A stretch of 41,570 nt of DNA from an uncultured Cetobacterium sp. (GCF_945952365.1 NZ_CAMFHX010000021.1:1-41570); one strand, 5' to 3'; shown: positions 25,134-34,568, counted from the first letter of the stretch. Numbers and translations are program-made. The notes: a model not told the origin generated them from the sequence alone.

Positions 25134-25269
25134 GTAGAGAACTTAACTAAGTTAATAAGCGTATTGTTATGGCAGCGTCACAATACTTAATTCACAGGAT
25201 CATAACATCTACGCCGTCGGCCTTAGGCTCCGTATATGGAAGTGAACTAACCTCTATTTTGTTTTATTA
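25134..25269 (-). promoter_or_regulatory. Structured leader, candidate riboswitch of unidentified class
   Basis: The RNA from about 25269 to 25134 (minus strand) can fold extensively. A closing helix is possible between UAGAG (25256-25252) and CUCUA (25139-25135). AGUUCAC (25248-25242) can pair with GUGAAUU (25195-25189). GUUAUG (25206-25201) can pair with CAUAAC, while GUAUUG in its loop can pair with CAAUAC just downstream, which would be a pseudoknot. The GC-rich core GCCUAAGGCCGACGGCGU stands out in AT-rich DNA. The terminator that follows at 25133-25112 makes a ligand-controlled switch likely. It lacks the conserved cores of lysine, SAM-I, glycine, TPP, FMN and cobalamin switches and of T-boxes. 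Confidence 0.62.
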
Positions 25270-25275
25270 GATGTG

Positions 25276-25305
25276 AGTATACTACATAATCACTACAGTT
25301 GTCAA
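25276..25305 (-). promoter_or_regulatory. Promoter of the nhaC-argH operon
   Basis: On the minus strand, TTGACA (25305-25300), 18 bp and TATACT (25281-25276). The predicted start near 25269 gives a leader of about 200 nt. Confidence 0.7.
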
Positions 25306-25326
25306 TTTTTTTTACAAAATATTAAC

Positions 25327-26826
25327 TTACTGAAGATTGATTAGAACTCCAATTACCATGAAGATTGAACCTAAAAGGAATAAAACTCCTTGGAATTTAA
25401 TTTGTAACTTTGCCCAAACTCCCCACTCAATCTTAGCAATTCCTAAAATCGCCATTAGAATTCCAGAAGTAGGAACAAACATATTTGTAAATCCATCTCC
25501 CAATTGGAAAGCTAGAACAGCAACTTGTCTAGGAACACCAACTAAGTCAGCTAAAGGAGCCATTATTGGCATCGTAAGTGCAGCTTGTCCCGATCCAGAT
25601 ACAACGAAGAAGTTGAATGTAGATTGGAAGAAGTACATAGCTATTGCTGATAAAGAAGCGTGTAGTTGACTTAAAACTCCAGCTACAGAGTTAAGAACAG
25701 TGTTTAAAACTGTAGGTGTTCCAGCATCTACTCCACCTAAAACTAAAACGATACCTTTTGCCATTCCAACAACTAAGGCAGCTCCGATTAACTCCTCGGC
25801 TCCTTTTCTGAAAGATGTCGCGATATCATTAACAGTCATATCGTTTAAGTTGAATATAACTCCAATTATTCCAGATATAATACCCATAATTGTGAATTGA
25901 GCAGCGATTTCAGGAAGGTAGTAACCATGTAAAACAACTCCCCAAACAATCCAAGACATCCCTAAGAATATCGTTAAAAATACTAACTTATGTCCAAACT
26001 TGAACTCTAAATCCTCTGCTTCATCAGCTTTAAAGTCATCTCTAAAGAATTTATCAGTCTCGTAAGATATTGATAACTCAGGGTTAGCTTTAACTTTTTT
26101 AGCGTAGTTCATAGTGTAAACAATTCCAAATGTCGTAAAGAATATCCACATAGCTATTCTAAACATAGCTCCTGAAAGTACTGGAACTCCTGCAACTCCT
26201 TGAGCTATAGCCACACTGAATGGATTCATCCAAGAAGTAGCAAAACCAATTTGAGTTGAGATGTAACACATAAAGATTCCAGTGATAGAGTCATATCCCA
26301 TTCCAACAACGATAGGAATTAATATCATAGCAAACGGGATAGCTTCCTCTCCCATACCAAATACAGCTCCACCAAGAGAGAACAGTAAAAACACTAAAGG
26401 AATCAATAGTACCTCAGATCCTTTTGTTTTTTTAATCATATTTAAAATTCCAGCTTCAACAGCTTTAGTTTTTAAAATAATACCGAAAGCTCCACCTGTA
26501 ATCAGAATGAAAGCGATAATTCCAACAGCAGTTCCCCACTTATCTCCACTAACAAGACCTTCGAAGATATAGTTAGTTATACTCATCTCTCCACCAGCAG
26601 CAAATAAAGGAACTCCTTTGATAAGTGGCTTTCCAAGCTCATCTAAAGCATAGGCAAAACTTCCAGGAACAGGAACTGTTCTAGTTTTCATACCAGCTTC
26701 AGTAGCATATTGAATTTTCTCCATAGTAAAGCTTCCAACTGGTATAAGATACGTCAGTAAAGCAGCAAAAATAACTACGAAAAAGATAATGACATAGGTA
26801 TCAGGTATTCTGATTTTTTTCTTCAT
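25327..26826 (-). CDS. YfcC-family membrane transporter
   Basis: This 499-residue integral membrane protein belongs to the DcuC-related YfcC family (C4-dicarboxylate carrier-like). It begins IRIPDTYVIIFFVVIFAALL with a short cytoplasmic stretch, keeps the re-entrant-type segment GMGEEAIPFAMILIPIVVGM near residue 160 and ISTQIGFATSWMNPFS near 190, and ends with SGSGQAALTMPIMAPLADLVGVPR. Family members are thought to move dicarboxylates or basic amino acids; the substrate cannot be read from sequence. AGGAGG ribosome site. Single gene, between two other transporter units. Confidence 0.82.
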   Translation of the reverse strand: MKKKIRIPDTYVIIFFVVIFAALLTYLIPVGSFTMEKIQYATEAGMKTRTVPVPGSFAYALDELGKPLIKGVPLFAAGGEMSITNYIFEGLVSGDKWGTAVGIIAFILITGGAFGIILKTKAVEAGILNMIKKTKGSEVLLIPLVFLLFSLGGAVFGMGEEAIPFAMILIPIVVGMGYDSITGIFMCYISTQIGFATSWMNPFSVAIAQGVAGVPVLSGAMFRIAMWIFFTTFGIVYTMNYAKKVKANPELSISYETDKFFRDDFKADEAEDLEFKFGHKLVFLTIFLGMSWIVWGVVLHGYYLPEIAAQFTIMGIISGIIGVIFNLNDMTVNDIATSFRKGAEELIGAALVVGMAKGIVLVLGGVDAGTPTVLNTVLNSVAGVLSQLHASLSAIAMYFFQSTFNFFVVSGSGQAALTMPIMAPLADLVGVPRQVAVLAFQLGDGFTNMFVPTSGILMAILGIAKIEWGVWAKLQIKFQGVLFLLGSIFMVIGVLINLQ

Positions 26827-26876
26827 TTCGATTTTCCTCCTAAAAAATTATGTATAGTTTTATGTTTTTAAGAAAA

Positions 26877-26912
26877 AGTATACTATGAATTTACTCTTAG
26901 TGTCAACACTAA
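26877..26912 (-). promoter_or_regulatory. Promoter and operator of the YfcC-family gene
   Basis: On the minus strand, TTGACA (26906-26901), 18 bp and TATACT (26882-26877). The inverted repeat TTAGTGT-CA-ACACTAA (26897-26912) covers the -35 box, a classic place for a repressor. Confidence 0.6.
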
Positions 26913-26965
26913 AAAGACAGTCATATGTTTTATTTTTTAGTACGAAAGTATTTTATTTTAACAAA

Positions 26966-27040
26966 GTTCTTTTACAAAGAACAAAAGTACTAAATTTTAG
27001 TAAAAAAACTGTTGTATTTTATTTTTTTATGTGTTATTAT
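26966..27040 (+). promoter_or_regulatory. Promoter of the NSS transporter with two upstream palindromes
   Basis: TTGTAT (27012-27017), 17 bp and TATTAT (27035-27040), with TG at 27032-27033 as an extended -10. Upstream are two dyads: GTTCTTT-TAC-AAAGAAC (26966-26982) and TACTAAA-T-TTTAGTA (26988-27002). The second shares the ACTAA/TTAGT half-site with the dyad over the divergent YfcC promoter, so one regulator may control both genes. Confidence 0.5.
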
Positions 27041-27083
27041 TCTTAAAAATAAAAATTAATTTTCAAAAAGGACGGTGATAATT

Positions 27084-28508
27084 ATGAGTAACGAAAGAGG
27101 TAATTGGGGATCGAGTGTAGGATTTGTATTGGCAGCTGCAGGGTCAGCTATTGGACTTGGAAATTTATGGAAGTTTCCATATTTAGCAGGAAAGAATGGT
27201 GGAGGAGCGTTTGTGCTTGTCTATTTAACACTGATAGTAATCTTAGGATTCTCTTTAATGCTAGGAGAGATGGCTATAGGTAGAAGAGGAAAATCAGATG
27301 CCTTCGGTTCATATAACAACATTAAAAAGGGTTGGGGATTCGTAGGAATATTTGGAATTTTATGTTGTTTTATTATCTATTCGTACTACGTAGTTATCGC
27401 TGGGTGGATTGTAAAATATATCGGTATGTTTATTAGAGGGGGGTTAACAGAGGATCCAGTGACGACATTCGGAAACTTTATTTCGTCTGGAACTTCACCT
27501 ATAGTATATAGCTTCATTGTAGTAATCGTAACGGCATTAATTGTTTTAAAAGGTGTATCTGGTGGAATTGAAAAAGCAAGTAAAATAATGATGCCAGTAT
27601 TGTTTGTATTTATGTTAGTTATTGTTGCAAGATCAGTAACTCTTCCAAATGCGATGGAAGGAATTAAATATTTCCTTAAGCCTGATTTCTCACAGATAAC
27701 TCCTGCAGTTGTAATAGCAGCTCTAGGACAGGTATTTTTCTCACTAAGTTTAGGTATGGGTGCCATGATAACTTATGGTAGTTACTTACCTAAGGATACG
27801 AACCTTGTAAAAAGTGCGTTCTGTATCCCAGTGCTAGATACACTTATTGCTCTTTTAGCAGGACTTGCTATCCTACCAGCAGTTTTCTCATTTGGTTTAG
27901 AGCCAACAGCTGGACCGGGATTAATCTTTATAACTTTACCAAAAGTGTTTGCTTCAATGCCTTTTGGAAATGTATTTGGAATTATATTCTTCTTACTAGT
28001 TTTATTTGCTGCACTTACATCAACAATGTCTTTACTAGAGGTTGTAGTATCGTTTGTTGTGGATCAAATGAAATTGGATAGAAAGAAAGCTACGTTCTTA
28101 GTGAGTGCTGTAATAGCAGGATTTGCAATTCCAAACTCACATTCGTTTGGACCGATGGCAGAGTTAAATGTATTCTTTGGAATGAATTTCTTTGATTTCT
28201 TAGGATACTTAACAGATAATATTTTACTTCCAGTTGGAGGGTTATTACTTTGTGTATTTATCGGATTTGTTTGGGATAAAGAGGATCTTAAAAATGAGAT
28301 TACAAACAACGGAGAGGTTTCATTCCCACTGTTCTCGGCTTGGATGATTGGAGTTAAATACTTAGGAATTCAACTATTATCACTGATTTTACTTGGAGCA
28401 GTTGGAGTAGCTGGAAAAGGTATAAACTACTCGTTGATAGCAATCTTTATGTTACAAGTTTTATTCGATGTGTTAGAGAATAAAAAGAGATCAAAATCAG
28501 CAGCTTAA
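27084..28508 (+). CDS. Sodium:neurotransmitter symporter (NSS/SNF) family amino acid transporter
   Basis: I start at the ATG at 27084 because AAGGACGG lies at proper spacing; the GTG at 27075 is too close to it. The 474-residue product is a Na+-coupled amino acid importer of the LeuT fold, with the TM1 signature GSAIGLGNLWKFPYLAG near residue 20 and about 11 hydrophobic segments. Bacterial relatives include LeuT, MhsT and the tryptophan carrier TnaT; 11-helix forms of this length are common in anaerobes. The amino acid is not determined by sequence. Single gene, ends at a strong terminator. Confidence 0.9.
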   Translation: MSNERGNWGSSVGFVLAAAGSAIGLGNLWKFPYLAGKNGGGAFVLVYLTLIVILGFSLMLGEMAIGRRGKSDAFGSYNNIKKGWGFVGIFGILCCFIIYSYYVVIAGWIVKYIGMFIRGGLTEDPVTTFGNFISSGTSPIVYSFIVVIVTALIVLKGVSGGIEKASKIMMPVLFVFMLVIVARSVTLPNAMEGIKYFLKPDFSQITPAVVIAALGQVFFSLSLGMGAMITYGSYLPKDTNLVKSAFCIPVLDTLIALLAGLAILPAVFSFGLEPTAGPGLIFITLPKVFASMPFGNVFGIIFFLLVLFAALTSTMSLLEVVVSFVVDQMKLDRKKATFLVSAVIAGFAIPNSHSFGPMAELNVFFGMNFFDFLGYLTDNILLPVGGLLLCVFIGFVWDKEDLKNEITNNGEVSFPLFSAWMIGVKYLGIQLLSLILLGAVGVAGKGINYSLIAIFMLQVLFDVLENKKRSKSAA

Positions 28509-28533
28509 AAGAAAAGAGAATAGTTTTTCTATT

Positions 28534-28562
28534 AAAAGATGCAGTTTAACTGCATCTTTTTT
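28534..28562 (+). terminator. Terminator after the NSS transporter
   Basis: An 11-bp hairpin, AAAAGATGCAG (28534-28544) and CTGCATCTTTT (28550-28560), loop TTTAA, then Ts. Confidence 0.87.
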
Positions 28563-28590
28563 GTATTTTTTCTTTCAAAAATGTTATACT
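28561..28590 (+). promoter_or_regulatory. Promoter of the large outer-membrane protein gene
   Basis: TTGTAT (28561-28566), 18 bp and TATACT (28585-28590). A second TATACT is at 28594-28599. Either would give a short leader before the GGGAG site and the ATG at 28619. Confidence 0.45.
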
Positions 28591-28618
28591 AAGTATACTA
28601 AACAAAAGGGAGCAGAGT

Positions 28619-31600
28619 ATGAGAAAACTACTATTTTTATTTAAAATTTCAATAATCTTAATAGCTCTACTAGAGGCTCTTTATGGAAAGGATATAGACC
28701 CTTTAAAAGAGTTTACTTACGATATAGTTATTGAAAACTACAGTAAGAACATTAAAAGGGATGTTAAAATAAAAAATAATTTAAATGAGCTAAAAGGGGT
28801 TTTAGCCAATAATGGTGAAAATTTCTTAGATGTGGAGGGGTCTGTATTTACATCTTGGGAGATATATAAAGATGGCGAGAGAATTAATAGAGGGGAAAGA
28901 GATTCTTTAGATGAAGTTATAACTGAGCTATATCCAAACCAGGTTATAAAGTATAAGATTGTAGCAAAACCAGATAAAAAACTTCTTCATCAAATTGTAA
29001 AAAATGAGGTTGTTATCTACGAAGGTGGGCAGATATCTGAAAAGCTACTTTACAAAAATGAGGTTTTAGAATCAAAGCCTAAAATTAAAAGAGAGGTGGA
29101 CTCAGACAGTTATACTTTAGGAGGGTATTTAACTTATAAAGTGATAGTTGAACCAGATAATTCGGGGTATCTGAATAACTACATTATTGATGAGTCTATA
29201 CAAGATATCTTAGTTCCAACTTTGAGTGGAAAGGATGAACCTTTTTTAAAAGATATTCAGATTAAAACAAATCAGAAAACATCTGGAGTAGGTGTTGATA
29301 TTGCAAATGGAGAGAGTTTAATCTACGAGATTAAAGGACGTGTAAACGATAAAATTTTAGGAGATGTTATCTATAAAGAGCTGACTATAAAAAGTCCACC
29401 TCCGAGCATAAAGGCCAAGATTTTAAACTCTGGAAAATACTCTCCTGGAAGACTTTATACCTATGAAGTAGAGATTGAAAACAGTGGGCTTGGAAATGCT
29501 AAAGCAGTTCCTATCCGAGCTTTTATGAAGAGAAGTGAGGCTAGAGATTGGACCGAGGAGATGTCACCAGCATTTTTAAACGCTCAAGATATAAATGAAA
29601 GAGTGAATATAGCAGCTGGAGAAAAGATTGTAAAAAAATATTCGGTAACAACATCACAATTTCTGATTGGTGATATATATTTGAATTTTGTGATTGATAG
29701 TCATACGTACAATAATAAAATCGAATCACATTCTCCTGAACCACATATAATAGCCCGAGTAGAGAGGTATCTAGATAAAACTGGAAAGAAAAAGATAGAC
29801 TCGTATACGCCTGAGGGATATATAGAGTATCTTTTTAGAGTGGAAAATCGTGGAAAGGGTATTTTAAAAGAGTATGATTTAGACCCAAGCATAGATGAGA
29901 TTAAAACAAAGTCAGCTCATGGTGATGAGATTTTAGCTTTTAGTAGTAGTGATACTAAAAATATTTTAGAGCGAGGAGAGGGAGCACGGTTACTGCCTGA
30001 TGGATTCGTGGAGTATCGAGTACTTGGAAAAGTTAGTAAGGATGCAGTTGGAGATATAAAAAAAGGTGAGATAGTTTCAAAGATGAGTAGTAGTGATATA
30101 ACTCATTCGTTCTCAGTCTCAAAGGAAAACTATAAGCCTGGAGAAAATATTGAATACACTGTGACCTTAAAAAATAACGGGCTTGGAACATCTTATGGAA
30201 TCCCATATAAACTGGGGATAGCTGACGCTAAGGTTAAACAGTCTGGAATGCAAAATCGAGATGTAAATCCATTTAAAAATGATGAAAAAATCGAGAGTGT
30301 ACCAGTTATATACCCTGGAGAGGAGTTTAAATATACATTTAAAGGGATCACTAAAAACAATATTTTTGAAAGTATAAACGTCGATTCTATTTATGGTGAG
30401 AATAAAAAATCGAGCACTGTAACAGCTTTACCTGGAAAACTTGAATTTACAAACACCTTGAAAAGTTTAAATGGGAAAATATTAAATAAAACCACAAAAT
30501 ATAAACCTGGAGATATGGTGACATATGAGATTCAACTTAAAAATATAGGTGAGGGATTTTTAAGTAATCTCTCTGTAGAGAGTAACCTAGAGGAGGTTAA
30601 AGCACTTCTAGCTGGGTCGGATGTGAAGGAGCGAGCACTCGAGAGTGTAGAGGTGTCGGTGAAGAGTAGCGATCCAAGAACTGTTATAACTTCTGAGATG
30701 GGAGATACGGTAAATTACATTCGTAAAAGTATAGACTTTGCACCAAAGAGTAGTATAACTTTTCAAATTTCAGGAGTTATTTCAGATAAAGCTTTGGGGA
30801 CTTTAAGTGGATTGGTTTTCAAAATAAACAGCAGTAGCAAAACCTCAGAAGGATTGAGCAGTGTGAGTGGCTCTATCAAAGGTGAAAAGACGCTGTTAGA
30901 ACCAGAAAACGGAGTGTATAAGCCAGGAGATAGATTGAGATATATGCTTACTATTAAAAACAGTGGAGAGGGATATGGAAGATATATTCCAGTAGAGGAT
31001 TTGTTGTCAGAGGTGAGTACTGAGAAAGAGGGAAAGCGTTATGGTCGGGCTTTTTCAAATTGGAAGGTGACATATCTAGGGCCTCGTGACGAATCTTCAA
31101 GATTTAAGCAGTACACATATTTGAAAAATGAGGTGTCGGGGCGAGAGGATTTAAACACAAAGGTGGATATAGGCCCCGGAGTTGCAATAGAGTTTTTGAT
31201 AGAAGCTGATATAGATAAAGACGCTATCGGTGTTATTGAGAGTAAAGCTAAAATAGCTGGTGGTACAAATGATGACCAAACGATATTTCTAAAGCCAATC
31301 TCTGAGTATTCAGAGGAGGAAAAAGTTGAGCAGGGGATTCGTGTGAAACTGACTTCAACGAAGAGTGAGATAAAGATAGGTGAGGTTGTTGGGTTTACTG
31401 TGAGCGTGGAAAATCGTGATAACAAAACTTATGAGAATCTATCTTTAAAAAATATAACGCCAAGAGGTTTTAGATATTTAGAGGATGAGTTAGAGAAGTT
31501 TTCCTTAACTCCGAATCAAAAGTATAGTAAGACCTTTTATATGAAAGCTACAGTTGGAGCAAGTGTTGGAAAAAATATATTTCAAAGTTCTGTCAGCAGT

Positions 31601-34288
31601 AGAAACAATAAGATTTCAAACATAGGAGAGACAAGTGTAGAGGTGAAGGCAGACTCTTTGTTGAATACAGCTACAATTATAGGAAAGGTTATAGATGAGA
31701 AAACAGATAAGGGTATTCCTTATGCTGTGGTTTATACACCTGGTGGGATAGTTGTTCAAGCTGATGACGAGGGTAGATTTCACTTACCAGACCAGTGGGT
31801 AGATAAAAAGTTTGGAGAGAATTTTCTTTTGAAATTGGATGAGAACAGCCTTCCATCTGGAAGCGTTGTAAAAAGTGAAAACCCTATGGTAAAAAGAATC
31901 ACACCATACTCTTTAACAAAGTTTAACTTCATAGTTCAAACTCCAGAGAAATCTTTGGAGTCTTCAGAGTCTTCAGATGAGTTAAAAGTTGATGATATAA
32001 AGCTAAACTATACGGGCACAGGGTTTATAGATGCTTATGTTGGAAAAGACAGTGAATCTCCAAGAGCCACATATTTTGGAAAAGCGAGTTATGGTGATTA
32101 CAAACTAACTTTGCACTTTGATACAAAGGATAGAAAAAGTACGACCCTTTTAGAGAGAGTCACTGATGATGAGTATGTTTATTATCCAACTTATGGAGAT
32201 GACTCTAAAATCAGAAAAGAGGTAAATACAAAAGGTAAAGTTTACTTAAAGTTTCAACATAAAGATTCGAGCTTACTTTGGGGAACCTATGAAACAGGGT
32301 TCTTAGGAACTCGGTTTATGGATTACAATAAAGAGCTGTATGGATTTAAGGGTGAGTATAAGCAGGATGATATAAACGTTAAAGTTTTTGCGAGTACACC
32401 AAATACAATGTATGGGCATGATGAATTTTTGGGAACTGGAGGTAGCTTATATTTTCTGAAAAATGGAGATATATTGAAAGGTAGCCAAAAGGTTTGGATA
32501 AAAGTTGTGGATGCTGATACCTACGTTGTAGAAAAGATTATATACCTCCAAGAGGGACGTGACTATGAGATTGATTCGTTCATTGGGCGGATTATTTTAA
32601 CAACTCCTTTGAGTGGCGGAGGTTCAGCTGATTACTACGCCTACCTTGTGGCTGATTATAGTTATATTCCAAAAGATGGAGAGATTTCAGACTCTTCAAA
32701 CTATGGAGTTAAAACTGTAAAAGATATAAATGAAAACGTTCAGGTTGGAGTGACTGCTATACATGAGAGTCGTGGAAAAGAGAACTACGATTTGAAAGGT
32801 GTAGAGATAAAACTTCATGATGAGAAAGGTAACTACCTAAAGGGTGAGTTCAGTCAGAGTGAGGGAGTTTCAAATATAAATAACCATCTATCTTTTGATG
32901 GTGGATTGACGTTTCAAAGTGTTGGTCGAGATGATGACAAGATAACTGGAAACGCTTATCGTATTACGGGAGCTGTTAAGCTTTTAGAGGAGGCTGAGTT
33001 CAAGGCTTGGTATGAAAGAAAAGAGCGTGGCTACTCTTTCGCCTCGGATTTCGAGGATAGATTTTTCCAAACGTTTGGAGGTGAACTTGCCTACACTCAT
33101 TCGGAAAGATTGAAAAGCTATCTGAAGTTTCAATATATTGATGAGATGAAGTGGGGCGAGGAGAGAGAAAGCGGAACTGTCAGCAGTGCAAAATTAGAGT
33201 ATATTTTGAATGAAAGCACAAAGATATATAGTGAGATTAAAGCGGGGATATCGAATGCCATCTCGCTTGGAGCTGAAAAAAGAGTCAACGACAGATTCAA
33301 AGTAAACACTCGTACGTCGTTTGGAGATTCTGGAAACTACTACGAGCTAGGAGGAGATTATCAGCTTTATGATAACTATAATATCTATTCTGGGTATAGC
33401 TCAGATGGAGAGATAAGTCGAGATAGATATACAATTGGTCAAAGAGCAAGAGTTGGTGAACGTACAAGCCTTTACCAAGAGAACCAGTTTATCAAAGAGC
33501 GTGGAAAAGAGGCTTCTCTTCAAGGATATGGGATAGATTATGATTTAAGGCGTGGCGTTACAATCGGTGGAGCTATTCAATATGGTGAGGTTATTTTACC
33601 AAACGATGAGAAGAGTGACCGGCGTGGAATCTCTTTATATCTTAGGTCTGAATCTGAAAAGTTGACGCTGAAAAACCGTGTTGAGTATCGTTCAGAGCGA
33701 GGCAATGAAGAGATAGAGCAGTATCTCACTACGAACTCATTCACCTACAGATACAGTAAAGAGTACACTTTAGCTGGAAAACTCAACTACTCATTCACAG
33801 ATGATAGCTATGAGAACAGATACCTACAAAGCAGTGTAGGATTGGCATATAGACCTATTTCTAACGATAGATTGAACTATCTTTCTAGATACACTATGAT
33901 TTTAGATAAGGATACAAAAGCTGTAAAGGATTTCAGTGCCCATATAGCTGAGTTTGAAACGATTTACTCACCGACTAGAAGACTTGATTTATCCCTAAAA
34001 AATGGGTATAGACGAGAGAAAAATGTATATCTAAATGACCTGTATATGCTAGGACTTAAAGCTAACTACACGGTTATGAACAGTTGGGAAGTTTATGGAC
34101 AGTATCAGTGGCTTTTAGATAGAGCAAACGAGGATGTTTTAAACGGTGCTATATTTGGAGTTTATAAAAATCTAGATAAAAATATGAAGCTTGGAGGGGG
34201 ATATAACTTCTCAGGCTTTAAAGATTCACTCGGAGAAGAGGAGTATAAAACTTCAGGTTGGTTTTTGAATATAATTGGAAGTATGTAG
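28619..34288 (+). CDS. Giant surface protein: DUF11-like repeats plus C-terminal outer-membrane barrel region
   Basis: This 1889-residue protein has an N-terminal signal peptide (LLFLFKISIILIALLEALYG). Between about residues 165 and 920 it has at least six to seven modules spaced 110-140 residues, each with a Y-x-P-G-x-x-x-x-Y-x-(V/I)-x-x-x-N-x-G-x-G pattern (near 165, 274, 395, 504, 628, 767), typical of DUF11/CARDB-like Ig modules. A carboxypeptidase-regulatory-like domain is near 1018-1070 (IIGKVIDEKTDKGIPYAVVY). From about 1130 to the end, alternating strands rich in Tyr, Arg and Asp look like an outer-membrane beta-barrel. A role as adhesin or surface anchor is inferred. Single gene; terminator at 34308. 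Confidence 0.72.
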   Translation: MRKLLFLFKISIILIALLEALYGKDIDPLKEFTYDIVIENYSKNIKRDVKIKNNLNELKGVLANNGENFLDVEGSVFTSWEIYKDGERINRGERDSLDEVITELYPNQVIKYKIVAKPDKKLLHQIVKNEVVIYEGGQISEKLLYKNEVLESKPKIKREVDSDSYTLGGYLTYKVIVEPDNSGYLNNYIIDESIQDILVPTLSGKDEPFLKDIQIKTNQKTSGVGVDIANGESLIYEIKGRVNDKILGDVIYKELTIKSPPPSIKAKILNSGKYSPGRLYTYEVEIENSGLGNAKAVPIRAFMKRSEARDWTEEMSPAFLNAQDINERVNIAAGEKIVKKYSVTTSQFLIGDIYLNFVIDSHTYNNKIESHSPEPHIIARVERYLDKTGKKKIDSYTPEGYIEYLFRVENRGKGILKEYDLDPSIDEIKTKSAHGDEILAFSSSDTKNILERGEGARLLPDGFVEYRVLGKVSKDAVGDIKKGEIVSKMSSSDITHSFSVSKENYKPGENIEYTVTLKNNGLGTSYGIPYKLGIADAKVKQSGMQNRDVNPFKNDEKIESVPVIYPGEEFKYTFKGITKNNIFESINVDSIYGENKKSSTVTALPGKLEFTNTLKSLNGKILNKTTKYKPGDMVTYEIQLKNIGEGFLSNLSVESNLEEVKALLAGSDVKERALESVEVSVKSSDPRTVITSEMGDTVNYIRKSIDFAPKSSITFQISGVISDKALGTLSGLVFKINSSSKTSEGLSSVSGSIKGEKTLLEPENGVYKPGDRLRYMLTIKNSGEGYGRYIPVEDLLSEVSTEKEGKRYGRAFSNWKVTYLGPRDESSRFKQYTYLKNEVSGREDLNTKVDIGPGVAIEFLIEADIDKDAIGVIESKAKIAGGTNDDQTIFLKPISEYSEEEKVEQGIRVKLTSTKSEIKIGEVVGFTVSVENRDNKTYENLSLKNITPRGFRYLEDELEKFSLTPNQKYSKTFYMKATVGASVGKNIFQSSVSSRNNKISNIGETSVEVKADSLLNTATIIGKVIDEKTDKGIPYAVVYTPGGIVVQADDEGRFHLPDQWVDKKFGENFLLKLDENSLPSGSVVKSENPMVKRITPYSLTKFNFIVQTPEKSLESSESSDELKVDDIKLNYTGTGFIDAYVGKDSESPRATYFGKASYGDYKLTLHFDTKDRKSTTLLERVTDDEYVYYPTYGDDSKIRKEVNTKGKVYLKFQHKDSSLLWGTYETGFLGTRFMDYNKELYGFKGEYKQDDINVKVFASTPNTMYGHDEFLGTGGSLYFLKNGDILKGSQKVWIKVVDADTYVVEKIIYLQEGRDYEIDSFIGRIILTTPLSGGGSADYYAYLVADYSYIPKDGEISDSSNYGVKTVKDINENVQVGVTAIHESRGKENYDLKGVEIKLHDEKGNYLKGEFSQSEGVSNINNHLSFDGGLTFQSVGRDDDKITGNAYRITGAVKLLEEAEFKAWYERKERGYSFASDFEDRFFQTFGGELAYTHSERLKSYLKFQYIDEMKWGEERESGTVSSAKLEYILNESTKIYSEIKAGISNAISLGAEKRVNDRFKVNTRTSFGDSGNYYELGGDYQLYDNYNIYSGYSSDGEISRDRYTIGQRARVGERTSLYQENQFIKERGKEASLQGYGIDYDLRRGVTIGGAIQYGEVILPNDEKSDRRGISLYLRSESEKLTLKNRVEYRSERGNEEIEQYLTTNSFTYRYSKEYTLAGKLNYSFTDDSYENRYLQSSVGLAYRPISNDRLNYLSRYTMILDKDTKAVKDFSAHIAEFETIYSPTRRLDLSLKNGYRREKNVYLNDLYMLGLKANYTVMNSWEVYGQYQWLLDRANEDVLNGAIFGVYKNLDKNMKLGGGYNFSGFKDSLGEEEYKTSGWFLNIIGSM

Positions 34289-34307
34289 AGAAAAAAATAA
34301 AGAAAAC

Positions 34308-34343
34308 AAAAAGAGAGACTTTGGGAGGGGCGTCTCTCTTTTT
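34308..34343 (+). terminator. Terminator after the giant surface protein
   Basis: A 12-bp hairpin, AAAAAGAGAGAC (34308-34319) and GTCTCTCTTTTT (34332-34343), around a 12-base loop. The remaining gap to 34568 holds a small dyad TACTAT-AAAA-ATAGTA (34423-34438) and the next promoter. Confidence 0.85.
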
Positions 34344-34464
34344 GCTTTAACTATTTTTTATTCTGCTCTAATATTCTAAAAAACTTCCTCATTTCCTTTT
34401 TTCCTTTTTAATAGGAAGATATTACTATAAAAATAGTATTTTGTAAAAAAGGGTTCAAAAAAAT

Positions 34465-34494
34465 TTGACTTTTTATTCAGACGTGTAGTATATA
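34465..34494 (+). promoter_or_regulatory. Promoter of the branched-chain amino acid fermentation operon
   Basis: TTGACT (34465-34470), 18 bp and TATATA (34489-34494). The predicted leader of about 68 nt ends in an AAGGAGGG ribosome site. A dyad lies 27 bp upstream of the -35 (34423-34438) and may bind a regulator. Confidence 0.55.
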
Positions 34495-34568
34495 GAAATA
34501 TTAAGATAAAGTTTGAAAAAAATATGTTTTAGTCACTTTTGGAATTATACGCTTAAGGAGGGATTTTT

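Noticed and set aside
25134-25269. Lysine riboswitch or T-box before the NhaC-family gene
   Set aside because: The conserved lysine core (such as GCCGAAG and the later CUGUCA block) and the T-box sequence are absent; the GCCGACGG stretch is only a superficial similarity.
27075-27083. GTG start for the NSS transporter
   Set aside because: It is about 1 nt from the AAGGACGG ribosome site; the ATG at 27084 has proper spacing and gives the usual N-terminus.
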